A stretch of 14,588 nucleotides of DNA, taken from contig CAQPRV010000042.1 in NCBI GenBank assembly GCA_948857205.1, positions 1 to 14,588 on the forward strand, in the 5' to 3' direction. The notes beneath the pieces are model-generated. The model did no database searches, was not told the DNA's origin, and saw nothing but the letters and a program-made list of their open reading frames with translations. The stretch comes from an uncultured Clostridia bacterium (GTDB taxonomy: Bacteria; Bacillota; Clostridia; TANB77; CAG-508). This document shows positions 6,370-13,937 of the stretch, piece after piece. Positions within the stretch are counted from its first letter, which is position 1. Each line of letters begins with the position of its first letter. Both the position numbers and the translations under genes were made by a program.

Positions 6370-8646
6370 CTAGTGTGCATCTTTTAAGGTCTGTTTTAAA
6401 GTAACATTTATAATAGTACCTTCAGGAACTTTTTCATCTTTAGCATAATCTTGAGTAATTACATTCCCAACACCCTCAACACTTATATTTAAATTCTTAT
6501 TTTTTAAAGTAGTAGTAGCTTCTGCCAAACTCATACCTTTCAAATCTGGAACAGTAACAGAAGTAGAAATATCGCTGCCCTTACCATAAAGAATAATTAT
6601 AGAATCTTTAGGTAAAGAAACACCAGGTTTTGGCATTTGATCTTCTACAAGAATAATATTACTATCACCATTTACATAAGTTTTTACATTAAATCCAGAA
6701 TTTTTTAAAGTTTTTTCAGCCTCAGCAACAGTCTTTTTTCTAATATCAGGTACTATAATTAAATCTTTATTTACTTCTGTAGAACTAGTAATACTTGAAG
6801 GAATACCCAAATAAGGTAAAATTTCAGATAACATTTGAGATACAACAGGTCCTGCAACTTGTCCACCTTGATAACTATCTCCTTTAGGATCATATAAAGT
6901 AAGTAATAAAACTACCTGTGTATCTTCAACAGGAGAAATTGCAACATAAGACGCTACAAAACCTTCCTCTTTTTTACTCTCTATAGGTTCAGAAGTTCCA
7001 GTTTTGCCACCAATTGAATATCCAGTAACTGCTGCATGTTTACCAGTTCCTTGAGTAACAACAGATTCCATCATAGATTTTACACTATCTGTAGTTTTTT
7101 TTGAAAGAACCTGTCTAACTTCAACTGTAGGGATTTCGCTTACAGAATCAGTTTCAGTATTTGTAACCTGTTTTACAATTCTAGGTTTCATCAAAATACC
7201 ATCATTTGCAACGCAAGAAATTGCAGTAATCATTTGAAGAGGTGTTATATTTAGTCTTTGACCAAAAGACATTGTAGCTAATTCAACAGGTCCAACCTTA
7301 TCTAGAGTATGAAAGATACTACTTTGCTCACCATAAAGACCAGAATCTGTAGAATTAAATAGACCAAAAGCATCATAATATTTATAAAGAGTAGGGGCAC
7401 CAATTCTTTTACCAAGTTGCATAAATGCAGGGTTACAAGAATTGCATAGAGCTTGTCTTAAACTTTGAACACCATGAGGTATATCTCTCCAACAAGTAAT
7501 TTCTATTACTTTATTAGAAACATCATCAAATTTTTCAGAACCTTGACAATAAAAATCATCAGATTTATCAGTAGTAGTAATGTTTTCTTCTATAGCTACA
7601 GAAGCAGTAATAATTTTAAAAGTAGAGCCAGGTTCATAGGTTTCTGAAACAGATTTATTAGCCCACATCTTAAATAAAGACCTTTCCTTTTCATCTTTAG
7701 GTAGTGAATCATATGTTTTAGATAAGGTAGAATTTGGTGTATAGGGTGTATTCAAATTGTAATCTGGATAACATGCCATTGCTAATATATCACCATTTTT
7801 AGGATTCATAACTATAGCATTTCCACCTCTTGTACAAGAATTATCGTCAACAGCTTGTTTTAAATATTTTTCTATAATAGTTTGAATATTTAAATCAATT
7901 GTAAGAGTTAAGTCATTTCCATTTTCAGCAGAAATATACCTTTCCTCAGAATTTGGAATTTCTTTTTGGTCACTACCTTTATAACTAACAATTTTTCCAG
8001 GTGTTCCTGTAAGAGCAGAATTCCATTTAGATTCTATTCCACTTAAACCTTGATTATCATTCCCACAAAAACCAATAACATTAGATGCAACATTATTATA
8101 AGGATAATATCTTTTAGTATCTTCATCTATATTAATTCCAACTTTTATTTTGTTTTCTTCCATCCATTTTTTTAATTCATCAACTTTATCATGTTCAACT
8201 TTTTTAATAATTGTCTCAACTTGAAATTTACTGTTTACTTTTGCTAAAGTCTCTTCATAATTAAGTTCAAATATTTCCGAAAGACCTTTAGCAATTTTTT
8301 CCTTTAAAGCTTTTGTTTTTTCATCTGTATCAGATTTAATTTTTTGAGGATTTATTGTAATTGTATCAACTTGAGCACTAATTGCTAAAGCTTTTCCAGT
8401 TGAATCATATATATTTCCTCTTTTAGGGCTAATAATTTGATTAATCATTTGTTGTTTACTTGCAAGTTCTTTTAGATAATTACCTTGTACAAATTGTAAA
8501 AAACCTAATCTAGTTAATAAAGTTATAAAAATTAAAATACTAACAATTAATAATATTCTAATTTTTTTAGTTACAAGGAAGTTTTGCGATTGGAATTTTG
8601 TTTTCATTTTTACTATATTTGATGTTGAACTTTTATTATTTTTCAT
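6370..8646 (-). CDS. Class B penicillin-binding protein with two PASTA domains (PBP2B/SpoVD type)
   Basis: 758-residue membrane-anchored D,D-transpeptidase that cross-links peptidoglycan for division or spore formation. Short cytoplasmic N terminus, one membrane helix (about 29-50), PBP dimerisation domain (about 70-230, with SPKRGNIYD), transpeptidase domain (about 270-610), then two PASTA repeats (about 629-689 and 697-752). Active-site motifs are S341-x-x-K344 (GSTFK), S403-C-N405 and K548-T-G550. SpoVD usually has one PASTA repeat and PBP2B/PBP2x two, so the subtype is left open. A second sign is that it lies alone, away from mraW/ftsL/murE, its usual neighbours. Start: ATG 8646 with AAAGGAG just upstream. 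The 211-bp gap to rsmA is divergent and must hold both promoters. Confidence 0.93.
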   Translation of the reverse strand: MKNNKSSTSNIVKMKTKFQSQNFLVTKKIRILLIVSILIFITLLTRLGFLQFVQGNYLKELASKQQMINQIISPKRGNIYDSTGKALAISAQVDTITINPQKIKSDTDEKTKALKEKIAKGLSEIFELNYEETLAKVNSKFQVETIIKKVEHDKVDELKKWMEENKIKVGINIDEDTKRYYPYNNVASNVIGFCGNDNQGLSGIESKWNSALTGTPGKIVSYKGSDQKEIPNSEERYISAENGNDLTLTIDLNIQTIIEKYLKQAVDDNSCTRGGNAIVMNPKNGDILAMACYPDYNLNTPYTPNSTLSKTYDSLPKDEKERSLFKMWANKSVSETYEPGSTFKIITASVAIEENITTTDKSDDFYCQGSEKFDDVSNKVIEITCWRDIPHGVQSLRQALCNSCNPAFMQLGKRIGAPTLYKYYDAFGLFNSTDSGLYGEQSSIFHTLDKVGPVELATMSFGQRLNITPLQMITAISCVANDGILMKPRIVKQVTNTETDSVSEIPTVEVRQVLSKKTTDSVKSMMESVVTQGTGKHAAVTGYSIGGKTGTSEPIESKKEEGFVASYVAISPVEDTQVVLLLTLYDPKGDSYQGGQVAGPVVSQMLSEILPYLGIPSSITSSTEVNKDLIIVPDIRKKTVAEAEKTLKNSGFNVKTYVNGDSNIILVEDQMPKPGVSLPKDSIIILYGKGSDISTSVTVPDLKGMSLAEATTTLKNKNLNISVEGVGNVITQDYAKDEKVPEGTIINVTLKQTLKDAH

Positions 8647-8857
8647 GAATTCTCCTTTATTATTATATAAAAAATATATTTCACAGAAAATCTCGTCAGA
8701 GTTTTCAAAAACAAAATATGTAACATGAAAAGCTTAAAGAGTTGTAATCATGTCACTATTGTTATTTTAATATATTTTATACGAAACTATTGTAAAAATC
8801 AATAAAAATATATTAAAATATAAAGTAATAAAATCGTGTGAAGGAAAAAGAAAAATT

Positions 8858-9718
8858 ATGAATAATTTAAAACAAGAGACAGAGTTTATTTTGAAGAAAT
8901 ATAATGTAAAAGCTAATAAATCTTTAGGGCAAAACTTTTTAATAAATAGTAAAGTAGTGGAACAAATTATAGAAAGTAGTGAAATAACAAAAGAAGATTT
9001 AGTAATAGAAATAGGCCCAGGATTAGGAACTTTAACAAAAGAATTATTAGAGAAGTCTAAAAAAGTAATCTGTATAGAATTAGATAAGAACATGATTAAT
9101 ATATTACAAGATAGATTTTCACTATATAATAACTTTGAGATAATAAATGGAGATGTGTTAAAAATAGATTTACAAGCACTTATTAAAAATGAAAGAAAAA
9201 CTAATAACATTAAAAGTGTAAAATTAGTTGCAAATTTACCATATTATATTACTACACCTATTATAATGAAATTGTTAGAAGAACAACTAGATTTAAAAAG
9301 TATAACTGTAATGATACAAAAGGAGGTAGCAGATAGACTGATTGCAATTCCAGGTCAAAAGAATACAGGAGCTATAACCTATACAGTTTATTATTATGCA
9401 ATTCCAGAGAAAGTCGCTATAGTAGAAAAGGAATCCTTTATACCAAAACCAGATGTTACTTCAGAAGTTATAAAGTTAAATATTAGAGAAAGCTCAAAAC
9501 TAGAGGTGAAAAATAAAGAAGTAATGTTTAGAATAATAAAATGTGCTTTTATGCAAAAAAGAAAAACCTTATTAAATGCATTAACAAATACAAAAGTATT
9601 TAATAGTAAAGAAGAGGGGATCTCCATTTTAGAACAAGTAGGTTTAGATATTAATATAAGAGCAGAAAAATTAACAATAGAAGATTTTGCTAAAATAACG
9701 AATAAAATTTTATCATAA
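8858..9718 (+). CDS. rsmA: 16S rRNA A1518/A1519 N6-dimethyltransferase (KsgA)
   Basis: 286-residue SAM-dependent enzyme that dimethylates two adjacent adenines in helix 45 of 16S rRNA late in 30S assembly; its loss gives kasugamycin resistance. Seen: SLGQNFL (22-28), the SAM-binding IEIGPGLGTLT (about 50-60), acidic CIELDKNM, NGDVL, the catalytic NLPYYI motif, and the C-terminal MQKRKTLLNAL that contacts rRNA. Full length. The RBS is a modest GAAGGA about 16 nt before ATG 8858. No terminator separates it from the sortase gene, which starts 60 nt downstream but has its own promoter. I see only a weak promoter for rsmA (TTGTAA at 8790-8795, AT-rich -10 region). Confidence 0.95.
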   Translation: MNNLKQETEFILKKYNVKANKSLGQNFLINSKVVEQIIESSEITKEDLVIEIGPGLGTLTKELLEKSKKVICIELDKNMINILQDRFSLYNNFEIINGDVLKIDLQALIKNERKTNNIKSVKLVANLPYYITTPIIMKLLEEQLDLKSITVMIQKEVADRLIAIPGQKNTGAITYTVYYYAIPEKVAIVEKESFIPKPDVTSEVIKLNIRESSKLEVKNKEVMFRIIKCAFMQKRKTLLNALTNTKVFNSKEEGISILEQVGLDINIRAEKLTIEDFAKITNKILS

Positions 9719-9721
9719 GTA

Positions 9722-9750
9722 TTTAAATTACAAAGATTTCATGTTATAAT
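9722..9750 (+). promoter_or_regulatory. Sortase gene promoter
   Basis: TTTAAA (9722-9727), 17-nt spacer, consensus TATAAT (9745-9750) with TG at 9742-9743 (extended -10), starting right after the rsmA stop. The AAAGGAG before ATG 9779 follows. Called by eye. Confidence 0.65.
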
Positions 9751-9778
9751 ATTAATGAAGTAAAAAAAGGAGAAAAAA

Positions 9779-10546
9779 ATGAATCAAATTTTAGTAACAG
9801 AAAGGTTATATGTTACACCAGAATTAAGAAGAAAAAAGAAATTATATAAAATTAACTTTCTAATATCTATTTTTTTAGTATGCATTTTAATATCCTTATA
9901 TATATATGCAGAATATGATAGAAATAAAAGTGAAGAAGTTTCACAAGAAATATTAGAAGAAATACAAATTCCAGAAAACACATCAGATACAACAGACACA
10001 ACAGTAGCTAAAAATAATGTATTAGTAGTTATATTAAATGAAGAGGAACCAGATAATTCTTCACAAGAGAGTGTTGAGCAACCAACTGTACCAGTAGCTA
10101 CAGCGAGAAAAGTGCAAACAACAAAAGGTGGATATAAGTATACATCAATAGCAACAATAAATATACCAAAAATAGGTATTAAATATGCAATTTTAGATGG
10201 AGAGACAGGTTCTGCTGCTGAAACAGAAGCTTTACTTAAAATGTCTCCAACTAAATTTTGGGGACCAGAGCCAAATGAAGAGGGAAATTTTTGTATTGTA
10301 GGTCATAATTATAGGAATAGTAAGTTTTTTAGTAAAGTTCCTACATTAACTACTGGTGATATTATTGAAATTATAGATTTGTCAGGAAGAAAAATTAATT
10401 ATAGAGTTTATAACAAGTATGAGGTAGTTCCAACAGATGTAAGTTGTACAACTCAACGTACAAATGGTAATAAGGAGATAACTGTAATTACTTGTACAGA
10501 TGATAGTAAGTTAAGAGTAGTTGTTAAGGCTAGAGAAGTAAAATAA
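9779..10546 (+). CDS. Membrane-anchored sortase (class uncertain)
   Basis: 255-residue cysteine transpeptidase that would anchor surface proteins to the cell wall. One N-terminal membrane helix (about 27-44), an acidic, Ser/Thr-rich linker (about 50-115), then the sortase beta-barrel (about 120-253). Catalytic residues: H176 in VGHNYRN, C239 in VITCTDD, R246 in KLRVVV. The TCTDD...R signature is unlike class A; I place it loosely near class D/B. No LPXTG-type substrate or pilin gene is visible nearby, so this looks like a housekeeping sortase. Downstream is an M15-type peptidase gene with no terminator between, so the two may form one transcript. Confidence 0.88.
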   Translation: MNQILVTERLYVTPELRRKKKLYKINFLISIFLVCILISLYIYAEYDRNKSEEVSQEILEEIQIPENTSDTTDTTVAKNNVLVVILNEEEPDNSSQESVEQPTVPVATARKVQTTKGGYKYTSIATINIPKIGIKYAILDGETGSAAETEALLKMSPTKFWGPEPNEEGNFCIVGHNYRNSKFFSKVPTLTTGDIIEIIDLSGRKINYRVYNKYEVVPTDVSCTTQRTNGNKEITVITCTDDSKLRVVVKAREVK

Positions 10547-10570
10547 ATTACATATTCACAGAATATTAAT

Positions 10571-10605
10571 CTTTCTCATATTATAAATTAAAAAATATGA
10601 GGAGG
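10571..10605 (+). promoter_or_regulatory. Hairpin enclosing the Shine-Dalgarno of the M15 peptidase gene
   Basis: CTTTCTCATATT (10571-10582) can pair along its whole length with 10594-10605 (12 pairs, two of them G-U; the inner 8 are Watson-Crick), loop 11 nt. The right arm ends in GAGGAGG, the ribosome binding site of the next gene, which has a TTG start. The folded RNA would hide the whole SD. Confidence 0.55.
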
Positions 10606-10613
10606 ATTTTATT

Positions 10614-11048
10614 TTGGCTAAAATAATTATTTTTAATAATGATACTGACAGAATGGAAACCTATTATAGAAATGAAGCTGAACCAATGCCTTATAATACT
10701 AATTCTACATTAAGAGTAAGAGAGTTTAGAGGTTCTAGCAAAAGTAATATTTTATGGACAACAAAAAGATGTATGCAAAGTTGGAATAGTCAAAGATATA
10801 TTTTTGGTGGACCAATTCCAGTTGGGTTTGCTTTTAAAAGACCATATGAAGGTGGTCATGGTAATCAAAGTCAACATTATGCAGGTGTAGCCTTTGATGT
10901 TGGTCAGACTTTAACATCAAGTAGAAGAAGAACATTATGGAATAGTGCAAACAATTCAGGAGTATGGTCATATGTAGAACCAATATCTTTAACTCCAACA
11001 TGGGTTCACTTTGATAAATGTAACTATCAATGTTACAAGCATAGATAA
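10614..11048 (+). CDS. M15-type zinc peptidoglycan peptidase, possibly truncated
   Basis: 144 residues. SQHYAGVAFD (86-95) fits the SxHxxGxAxD zinc motif of M15/LAS peptidases, giving ligands H88 and D95. WVHFD gives the third ligand H132, and E122 is a candidate catalytic base. These enzymes cut D-Ala-D-Ala or related stem-peptide bonds. No signal peptide is visible, so export, if any, is non-classical. Start is TTG 10614 with GAGGAGG 8 nt upstream; no better ATG is available. From memory, similar clostridial proteins continue after WVHFD into a peptidoglycan-binding domain. Here only 10 residues (DKCNYQCYKHR region) follow, and a serine recombinase gene starts its 3' end 7 bp away. Truncation by the integrated element is therefore plausible, but the short form could be native. 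Confidence 0.72.
   Translation: MAKIIIFNNDTDRMETYYRNEAEPMPYNTNSTLRVREFRGSSKSNILWTTKRCMQSWNSQRYIFGGPIPVGFAFKRPYEGGHGNQSQHYAGVAFDVGQTLTSSRRRTLWNSANNSGVWSYVEPISLTPTWVHFDKCNYQCYKHR
11019..11037. other. Candidate attL dyad at the element edge
   Basis: TGTAAC-TATCAAT-GTTACA is a perfect 6-bp inverted repeat with a 7-bp centre. It lies in the last codons of the M15 gene and next to the recombinase 3' end. Large serine recombinases use imperfectly symmetric attachment sites of about 40-50 bp, often beside their own gene. Position and symmetry fit, but the other end of the element is outside the window, so the site is unproven. Confidence 0.3.
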
Positions 11049-11070
11049 AAATAATCTATGCTTGTATTTT
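11034..11070. terminator. Terminator between convergent M15 and recombinase genes
   Basis: Perfect 13-bp stem (11034-11046 with 11054-11066), 7-nt loop AAAAATA, then TTTT on the plus strand. It covers both stop codons (TAA 11046-11048; recombinase TAG, complement of 11056-11058). The T-run is short on the plus strand and absent on the minus strand, so it works best for the M15 transcript. Confidence 0.65.
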
Positions 11071-12612
11071 GGGGAATAATGTTAACTTAAAATCATCTTT
11101 GTCTTTAGGTGCTATTTTAGTATATTCAATCTTTTCTAATACACTTTTTAACAATTCATTTTTTATTTTGATATCATTAGTTTTATTGTAACAATCTATA
11201 ACTTTTTCTATTTTAGGAATTAAAGTTTTATTATTATTTTTTCTTTTTGAAATAGCATTTTTTTCAATTTCTAATTTTTCTATATTACAATTTATTTCCT
11301 TTATATTTTGTTTTAATAAATTTGAACGTTCTATGAAGATAGCTTTAGTGTAAATTTCTTGTTCTAATAAGTCATAAGTCTTATTTAATTGAAGCTTTAA
11401 CTTTGCTAATTCACATTTATAGTTAGATATACTTTCTTCATTTGTTTTTAATAGGATATCAATATCACTATTATCATTACTCAATAATTTTATCCTATAA
11501 TCTTCTAGTAAAGATCTTAAAGATTCTAGTAATTTTTCTTCTACATATTCTATATTACTACTAACGTTTTCTTTACATTTTCTGCAACAGATTCTTACAT
11601 CATTTCTATTAGAATAAGTAACCCTAGATAATGTTTTTCCACAAATTCCACATTTTAAAATTGAAGCCATTGGATTTTTTAAGCTATAATCCACTTTAGA
11701 ACGATTAATTAGGTTATTTTTTCGTATATTTTGAACTTTGTTCCAAGTATCTAAATCTATTAAGGGTTTATGCAAGCCATCTACATATATAATATTTTTG
11801 TTTTCATTTTTTACTCTAACAATATTTCCATTTACTACTTTCTTAGTAGTGGCTCTATCTGTGTATTTTATTTTTCCTATATAAACTGGATTAGTAAGAA
11901 TATGAGCTAATGATGATTTTGTAAATTCTATACCTCTATGTGGTTTATACCCTAGTTGATTAAGTTTTTTGCATATCAATTCTAAGCCATTTCCTTTTAA
12001 ATATAAGCTAAATATTAATTGTATCATCTTGGCTTCATATTCATTAGGTTTTAGGGAATAACCTTTTTGTTTTGGTAATTTATATTTATCATATCCATAT
12101 GGAGCAGAAGCACCTACATGTTTTCCTTCTTTTACACTGGATAAAATTCCTTCATGAAGCCTTTGGTTTATTTTTTTATATTCTCGCCTAGACATAAATA
12201 AACCAAATTCAAAATATTCTTCATCATAATCATTATTAGGGTCATATGTTTTTAAAGGTGTTATAATTTTAGTACTAGAGTATTGAAAAGCATTAGACAC
12301 TATTCCCTGATCTAATGTATTACCTCTTGCCAAACGTTCTACTTCTACTACTAAAACTCCTGTCCACATTCCATTTTCAACATCTGTCAATAATTGTTGC
12401 ATTACTGGTCTAGAAGAAATAGTTTCTCCAGAAACAACTTCTTTATAGAATTTACTAATTTTAATTCCAACAGAATCTGCATAATCTCTTAATCTTTTTT
12501 CATGTCTTGCCAATGTTTCTCCTTCACCATGTGATTCGGCTTCCATATCTTTTCTACTTTTTCTTAAATATGCACAATAATATTCCATATTATTATTTAT
12601 ATGGTCTTTCAT
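11056..12612 (-). CDS. Large serine recombinase (integrase)
   Basis: 518-residue site-specific recombinase that integrates and excises the element. Resolvase-type catalytic domain (about 10-155): nucleophile S19 in YLRKSRKD, SGETISSRP (61-69), and VEVERLARGN (89-98) with active-site arginines. Recombinase DNA-binding domain (about 168-290), zinc ribbon C321-x2-C324 with C342/C343 and C346, then a long coiled coil (about 370-480) typical of the regulatory arm of phage serine integrases. Start ATG 12612 with ACCTCC on the plus strand (12621-12626), i.e. GGAGGT 8 nt upstream. Length is normal and the gene looks intact. It has its own promoter rather than sharing the repressor transcript only. 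Confidence 0.93.
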   Translation of the reverse strand: MKDHINNNMEYYCAYLRKSRKDMEAESHGEGETLARHEKRLRDYADSVGIKISKFYKEVVSGETISSRPVMQQLLTDVENGMWTGVLVVEVERLARGNTLDQGIVSNAFQYSSTKIITPLKTYDPNNDYDEEYFEFGLFMSRREYKKINQRLHEGILSSVKEGKHVGASAPYGYDKYKLPKQKGYSLKPNEYEAKMIQLIFSLYLKGNGLELICKKLNQLGYKPHRGIEFTKSSLAHILTNPVYIGKIKYTDRATTKKVVNGNIVRVKNENKNIIYVDGLHKPLIDLDTWNKVQNIRKNNLINRSKVDYSLKNPMASILKCGICGKTLSRVTYSNRNDVRICCRKCKENVSSNIEYVEEKLLESLRSLLEDYRIKLLSNDNSDIDILLKTNEESISNYKCELAKLKLQLNKTYDLLEQEIYTKAIFIERSNLLKQNIKEINCNIEKLEIEKNAISKRKNNNKTLIPKIEKVIDCYNKTNDIKIKNELLKSVLEKIEYTKIAPKDKDDFKLTLFPKIQA

Positions 12613-12651
12613 ATAAAAATACCTCCATTTTCTTTAATTTATTCTTAATAA

Positions 12652-12709
12652 ACTATTGAAAATGAAAGTATTAAGATGTTATAATAATACTATAATCACT
12701 TTCAATAGT
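12652..12709 (-). promoter_or_regulatory. Recombinase promoter flanked by a dyad
   Basis: On the minus strand: TTGAAA (12705-12700), 16-nt spacer, TATAAC (12683-12678). A perfect 10-bp inverted repeat, ACTATTGAAA (12652-12661) and its complement (12700-12709), brackets the promoter, with one arm over the -35. This may be an operator that keeps recombinase expression off in the integrated state. Confidence 0.5.
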
Positions 12710-12718
12710 GTTTATGTG

Positions 12719-12760
12719 TGAGAATTATGTACCGTGTCGCAAACTTGGAGCATAATTCTC
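12719..12760. other. Stem-loop presenting the left 15-bp repeat copy
   Basis: Perfect 10-bp inverted repeat GAGAATTATG (12719-12728) / CATAATTCTC (12751-12760) with a 22-nt loop that carries most of the left 15-bp copy (12728-12742). It lies just past the zinc-ribbon gene stop. No T-run follows on the minus strand, so terminator function for that operon is doubtful; on the plus strand TTTTATTT follows. Confidence 0.5.
12728..12742 (-). repeat. Left copy of a 15-bp inverted repeat
   Basis: TGTACCGTGTCGCAA is the exact reverse complement of 14181-14195. It is unusually GC-rich for this DNA. Read in the direction of the downstream gene (recombinase, minus strand) it is TTGCGACACGGTACA, 22 bp upstream of the recombinase -35. 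Confidence 0.85.
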
Positions 12761-12762
12761 TT

Positions 12763-13110
12763 TTATTTATTTATGTTTTTGCTAATTTCATCTAGTTGCC
12801 TAATAATTATCCAGTTCTGTTGTACAATAGCATGTAAAAATTGAGTTTGAACTCGTAAAGATGTGTGCGTATCAGGACTAAGAATATTACCAAATTCACT
12901 TAATCCTGAACCAGCTAGTTCATAGTTAATATTCTTTATAGCATTAGAATATTTTTTTGATAGAGTATTTAATTCATACTTATTAAATAATTTTTGTATT
13001 TTCTTTTCTTCTTTTGATAGTTCTTGCTCATAATTTATAGATTGATTTTCTTCACAATATGGACAAATAGTACAATTTCCAATTTCTTCATTACAAGATT
13101 TACATTTCAT
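12763..13110 (-). CDS. Zinc-ribbon protein of the lysogeny operon
   Basis: 115 residues, family not recognised. The N terminus has C3-x2-C6-x6-C13-x2-C16-x2-C19, a small treble-clef or zinc-ribbon style metal site. The rest is predicted helical and ends in a hydrophobic-amphipathic helix (QQNWIIIRQLDEI). No membrane segment or enzymatic motif is visible. It starts 14 nt after the repressor stop with AAAGGAGGT 7 nt upstream of ATG 13110, so it is made together with the repressor in lysogeny. Roles such as superinfection exclusion or modulation of the repressor are guesses. Confidence 0.7.
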   Translation of the reverse strand: MKCKSCNEEIGNCTICPYCEENQSINYEQELSKEEKKIQKLFNKYELNTLSKKYSNAIKNINYELAGSGLSEFGNILSPDTHTSLRVQTQFLHAIVQQNWIIIRQLDEISKNINK

Positions 13111-13124
13111 AATGGATACCTCCT

Positions 13125-13770
13125 TTAAAATTCTCTTTTTAATTGTTTAACTATTCCAACTATAATAACAGGAATAGTTTTCATTTCGTCATAAGTAAAT
13201 ATTAATGGTTCATAACTAGGATTGAAAGGTTGTAATAGAATACTATTTTCACTTTTTTTTCCTTTTTTTATTGTAGCCTCATTACCATTAACTATAGCTA
13301 CTACTAAATCGCCATTTTCAAAATCATCTTGTTTTTTTATAATAACAATGTCATCTTCGATAATAATAGGAGCCATACTATCTCCGTTTTATTTTTAATG
13401 CAAAATAAGTAGAGTTATCTTTTATTAGGTTCTTATCTATTTCAATTGAACCTTCCCAGTTTTCTTGTGCCATATAATCATATCCTGCTTTAACTGTACC
13501 AAGAAGCGGAATAGATACAATAGGATTTCCTAATTTATCTTTTTTTATATCTTGGTATTTTTCATTAGATAAACCAGCTAACCAAGCAGGAGAGACATTA
13601 AAAAAGTTAGCTAATTTAACAATAGTATCCCTTTTTACTCCTTTTATTTCTCCAGAAGCATATCTAGAAATTGTTGCAGCTTTTTTGCCAACACTTTCTT
13701 CCATATCTGCTAATATATAATTACTATTTTTGATTAGTTCTGATAATCTTTCTGAAAATAATTCTTCCAT
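13125..13770 (-). CDS. LexA/CI-like phage repressor, split by a +1 frameshift
   Basis: Master lysogeny repressor: N-terminal XRE helix-turn-helix (about 5-68; ATISRYASG recognition region) and a C-terminal S24/LexA self-cleaving peptidase. True start is ATG 13770 (AGGAGG 8 nt upstream), not the upstream in-frame ATG. The zero frame stops after 130 codons at 13378. Dropping one C at 13386 joins the halves into 214 residues, a normal length. Cleavage pair A95-G96 (KAGYD), catalytic S131 in KGDSM and K168 in ATIKK are then all present. The break falls just before Ser131. The unshifted product would be the DNA-binding domain with part of the linker, unable to cleave itself and probably poor at dimerising. 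ATG at 13376 has an SD-like GGAG upstream, but a protein from it would lack Ser131. Confidence 0.85.
13383..13386 (-). other. Frameshift site CGG-A in the repressor
   Basis: On the minus strand codon 129 is CGG (13386-13384) after AAA; the next codons are AGA and TAG. Skipping the C reads GGA GAT AGT ATG (Gly-Asp-Ser-Met), the conserved S24 active-site start. Same CGGA arrangement as at 602-605 in aspS. Confidence 0.85.
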
Positions 13771-13792
13771 TATAGAACCTCCTAACACTGTT

Positions 13793-13821
13793 ATTGTAAC
13801 ACATTTTTTCGTAGTACGCAA
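13793..13821 (-). promoter_or_regulatory. Repressor promoter
   Basis: Minus strand TTGCGT (13821-13816), 17-nt spacer, TACAAT (13798-13793). A degenerate operator (13807-13821) covers the -35, so the repressor can control its own gene. Confidence 0.6.
13807..13821. promoter_or_regulatory. Operator O1 (degenerate)
   Basis: TTTC-N7-GCAA, 6 of 8 matches to TTAC-N7-GTAA, over the repressor -35. Its weak match would suit late, high-occupancy autorepression. Confidence 0.4.
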
Positions 13822-13846
13822 TATTTTTTTGAAAAAAATAAAAAAA

Positions 13847-13861
13847 TTACGCAAAAGGTAT
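13847..13861. promoter_or_regulatory. Operator O2
   Basis: TTAC-N7-GTAT, 7 of 8 matches, touching the -35 of the rightward promoter. It is 40 bp from O1 and 41 bp from O3, about four helical turns each way. Confidence 0.55.
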
Positions 13862-13889
13862 TGACAAAAAAGATGAAATAGAATATATT
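13861..13889 (+). promoter_or_regulatory. Rightward early (Cro-side) promoter
   Basis: TTGACA (13861-13866), 17-nt spacer, TATATT (13884-13889). It is back to back with the repressor promoter and covered by O2 and O3. Confidence 0.75.
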
Positions 13890-13917
13890 ACGTATAAAGT
13901 AATTACGTAACAAGTAA
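13888..13917. promoter_or_regulatory. Tandem operators O3 and O4
   Basis: Two perfect TTAC-N7-GTAA sites abut: 13888-13902 and 13903-13917. They overlap the -10 and the transcription start region of the rightward promoter. Centre spacing of 15 bp suggests cooperative binding of repressor dimers. Confidence 0.75.
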
Positions 13918-13937
13918 TATAGGAGGTGTTTAAGTAA

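Noticed and set aside
8767..9210. 147-codon minus-strand frame across rsmA
   Set aside because: Shadow of rsmA; hydrophobic low-complexity product with no RBS-supported family match.
13771..13854. Upstream start for the repressor at 13854
   Set aside because: The added residues (rich in F, K and T) are not family-like and would cover the promoter and operator O1. ATG 13770 has an ideal AGGAGG.
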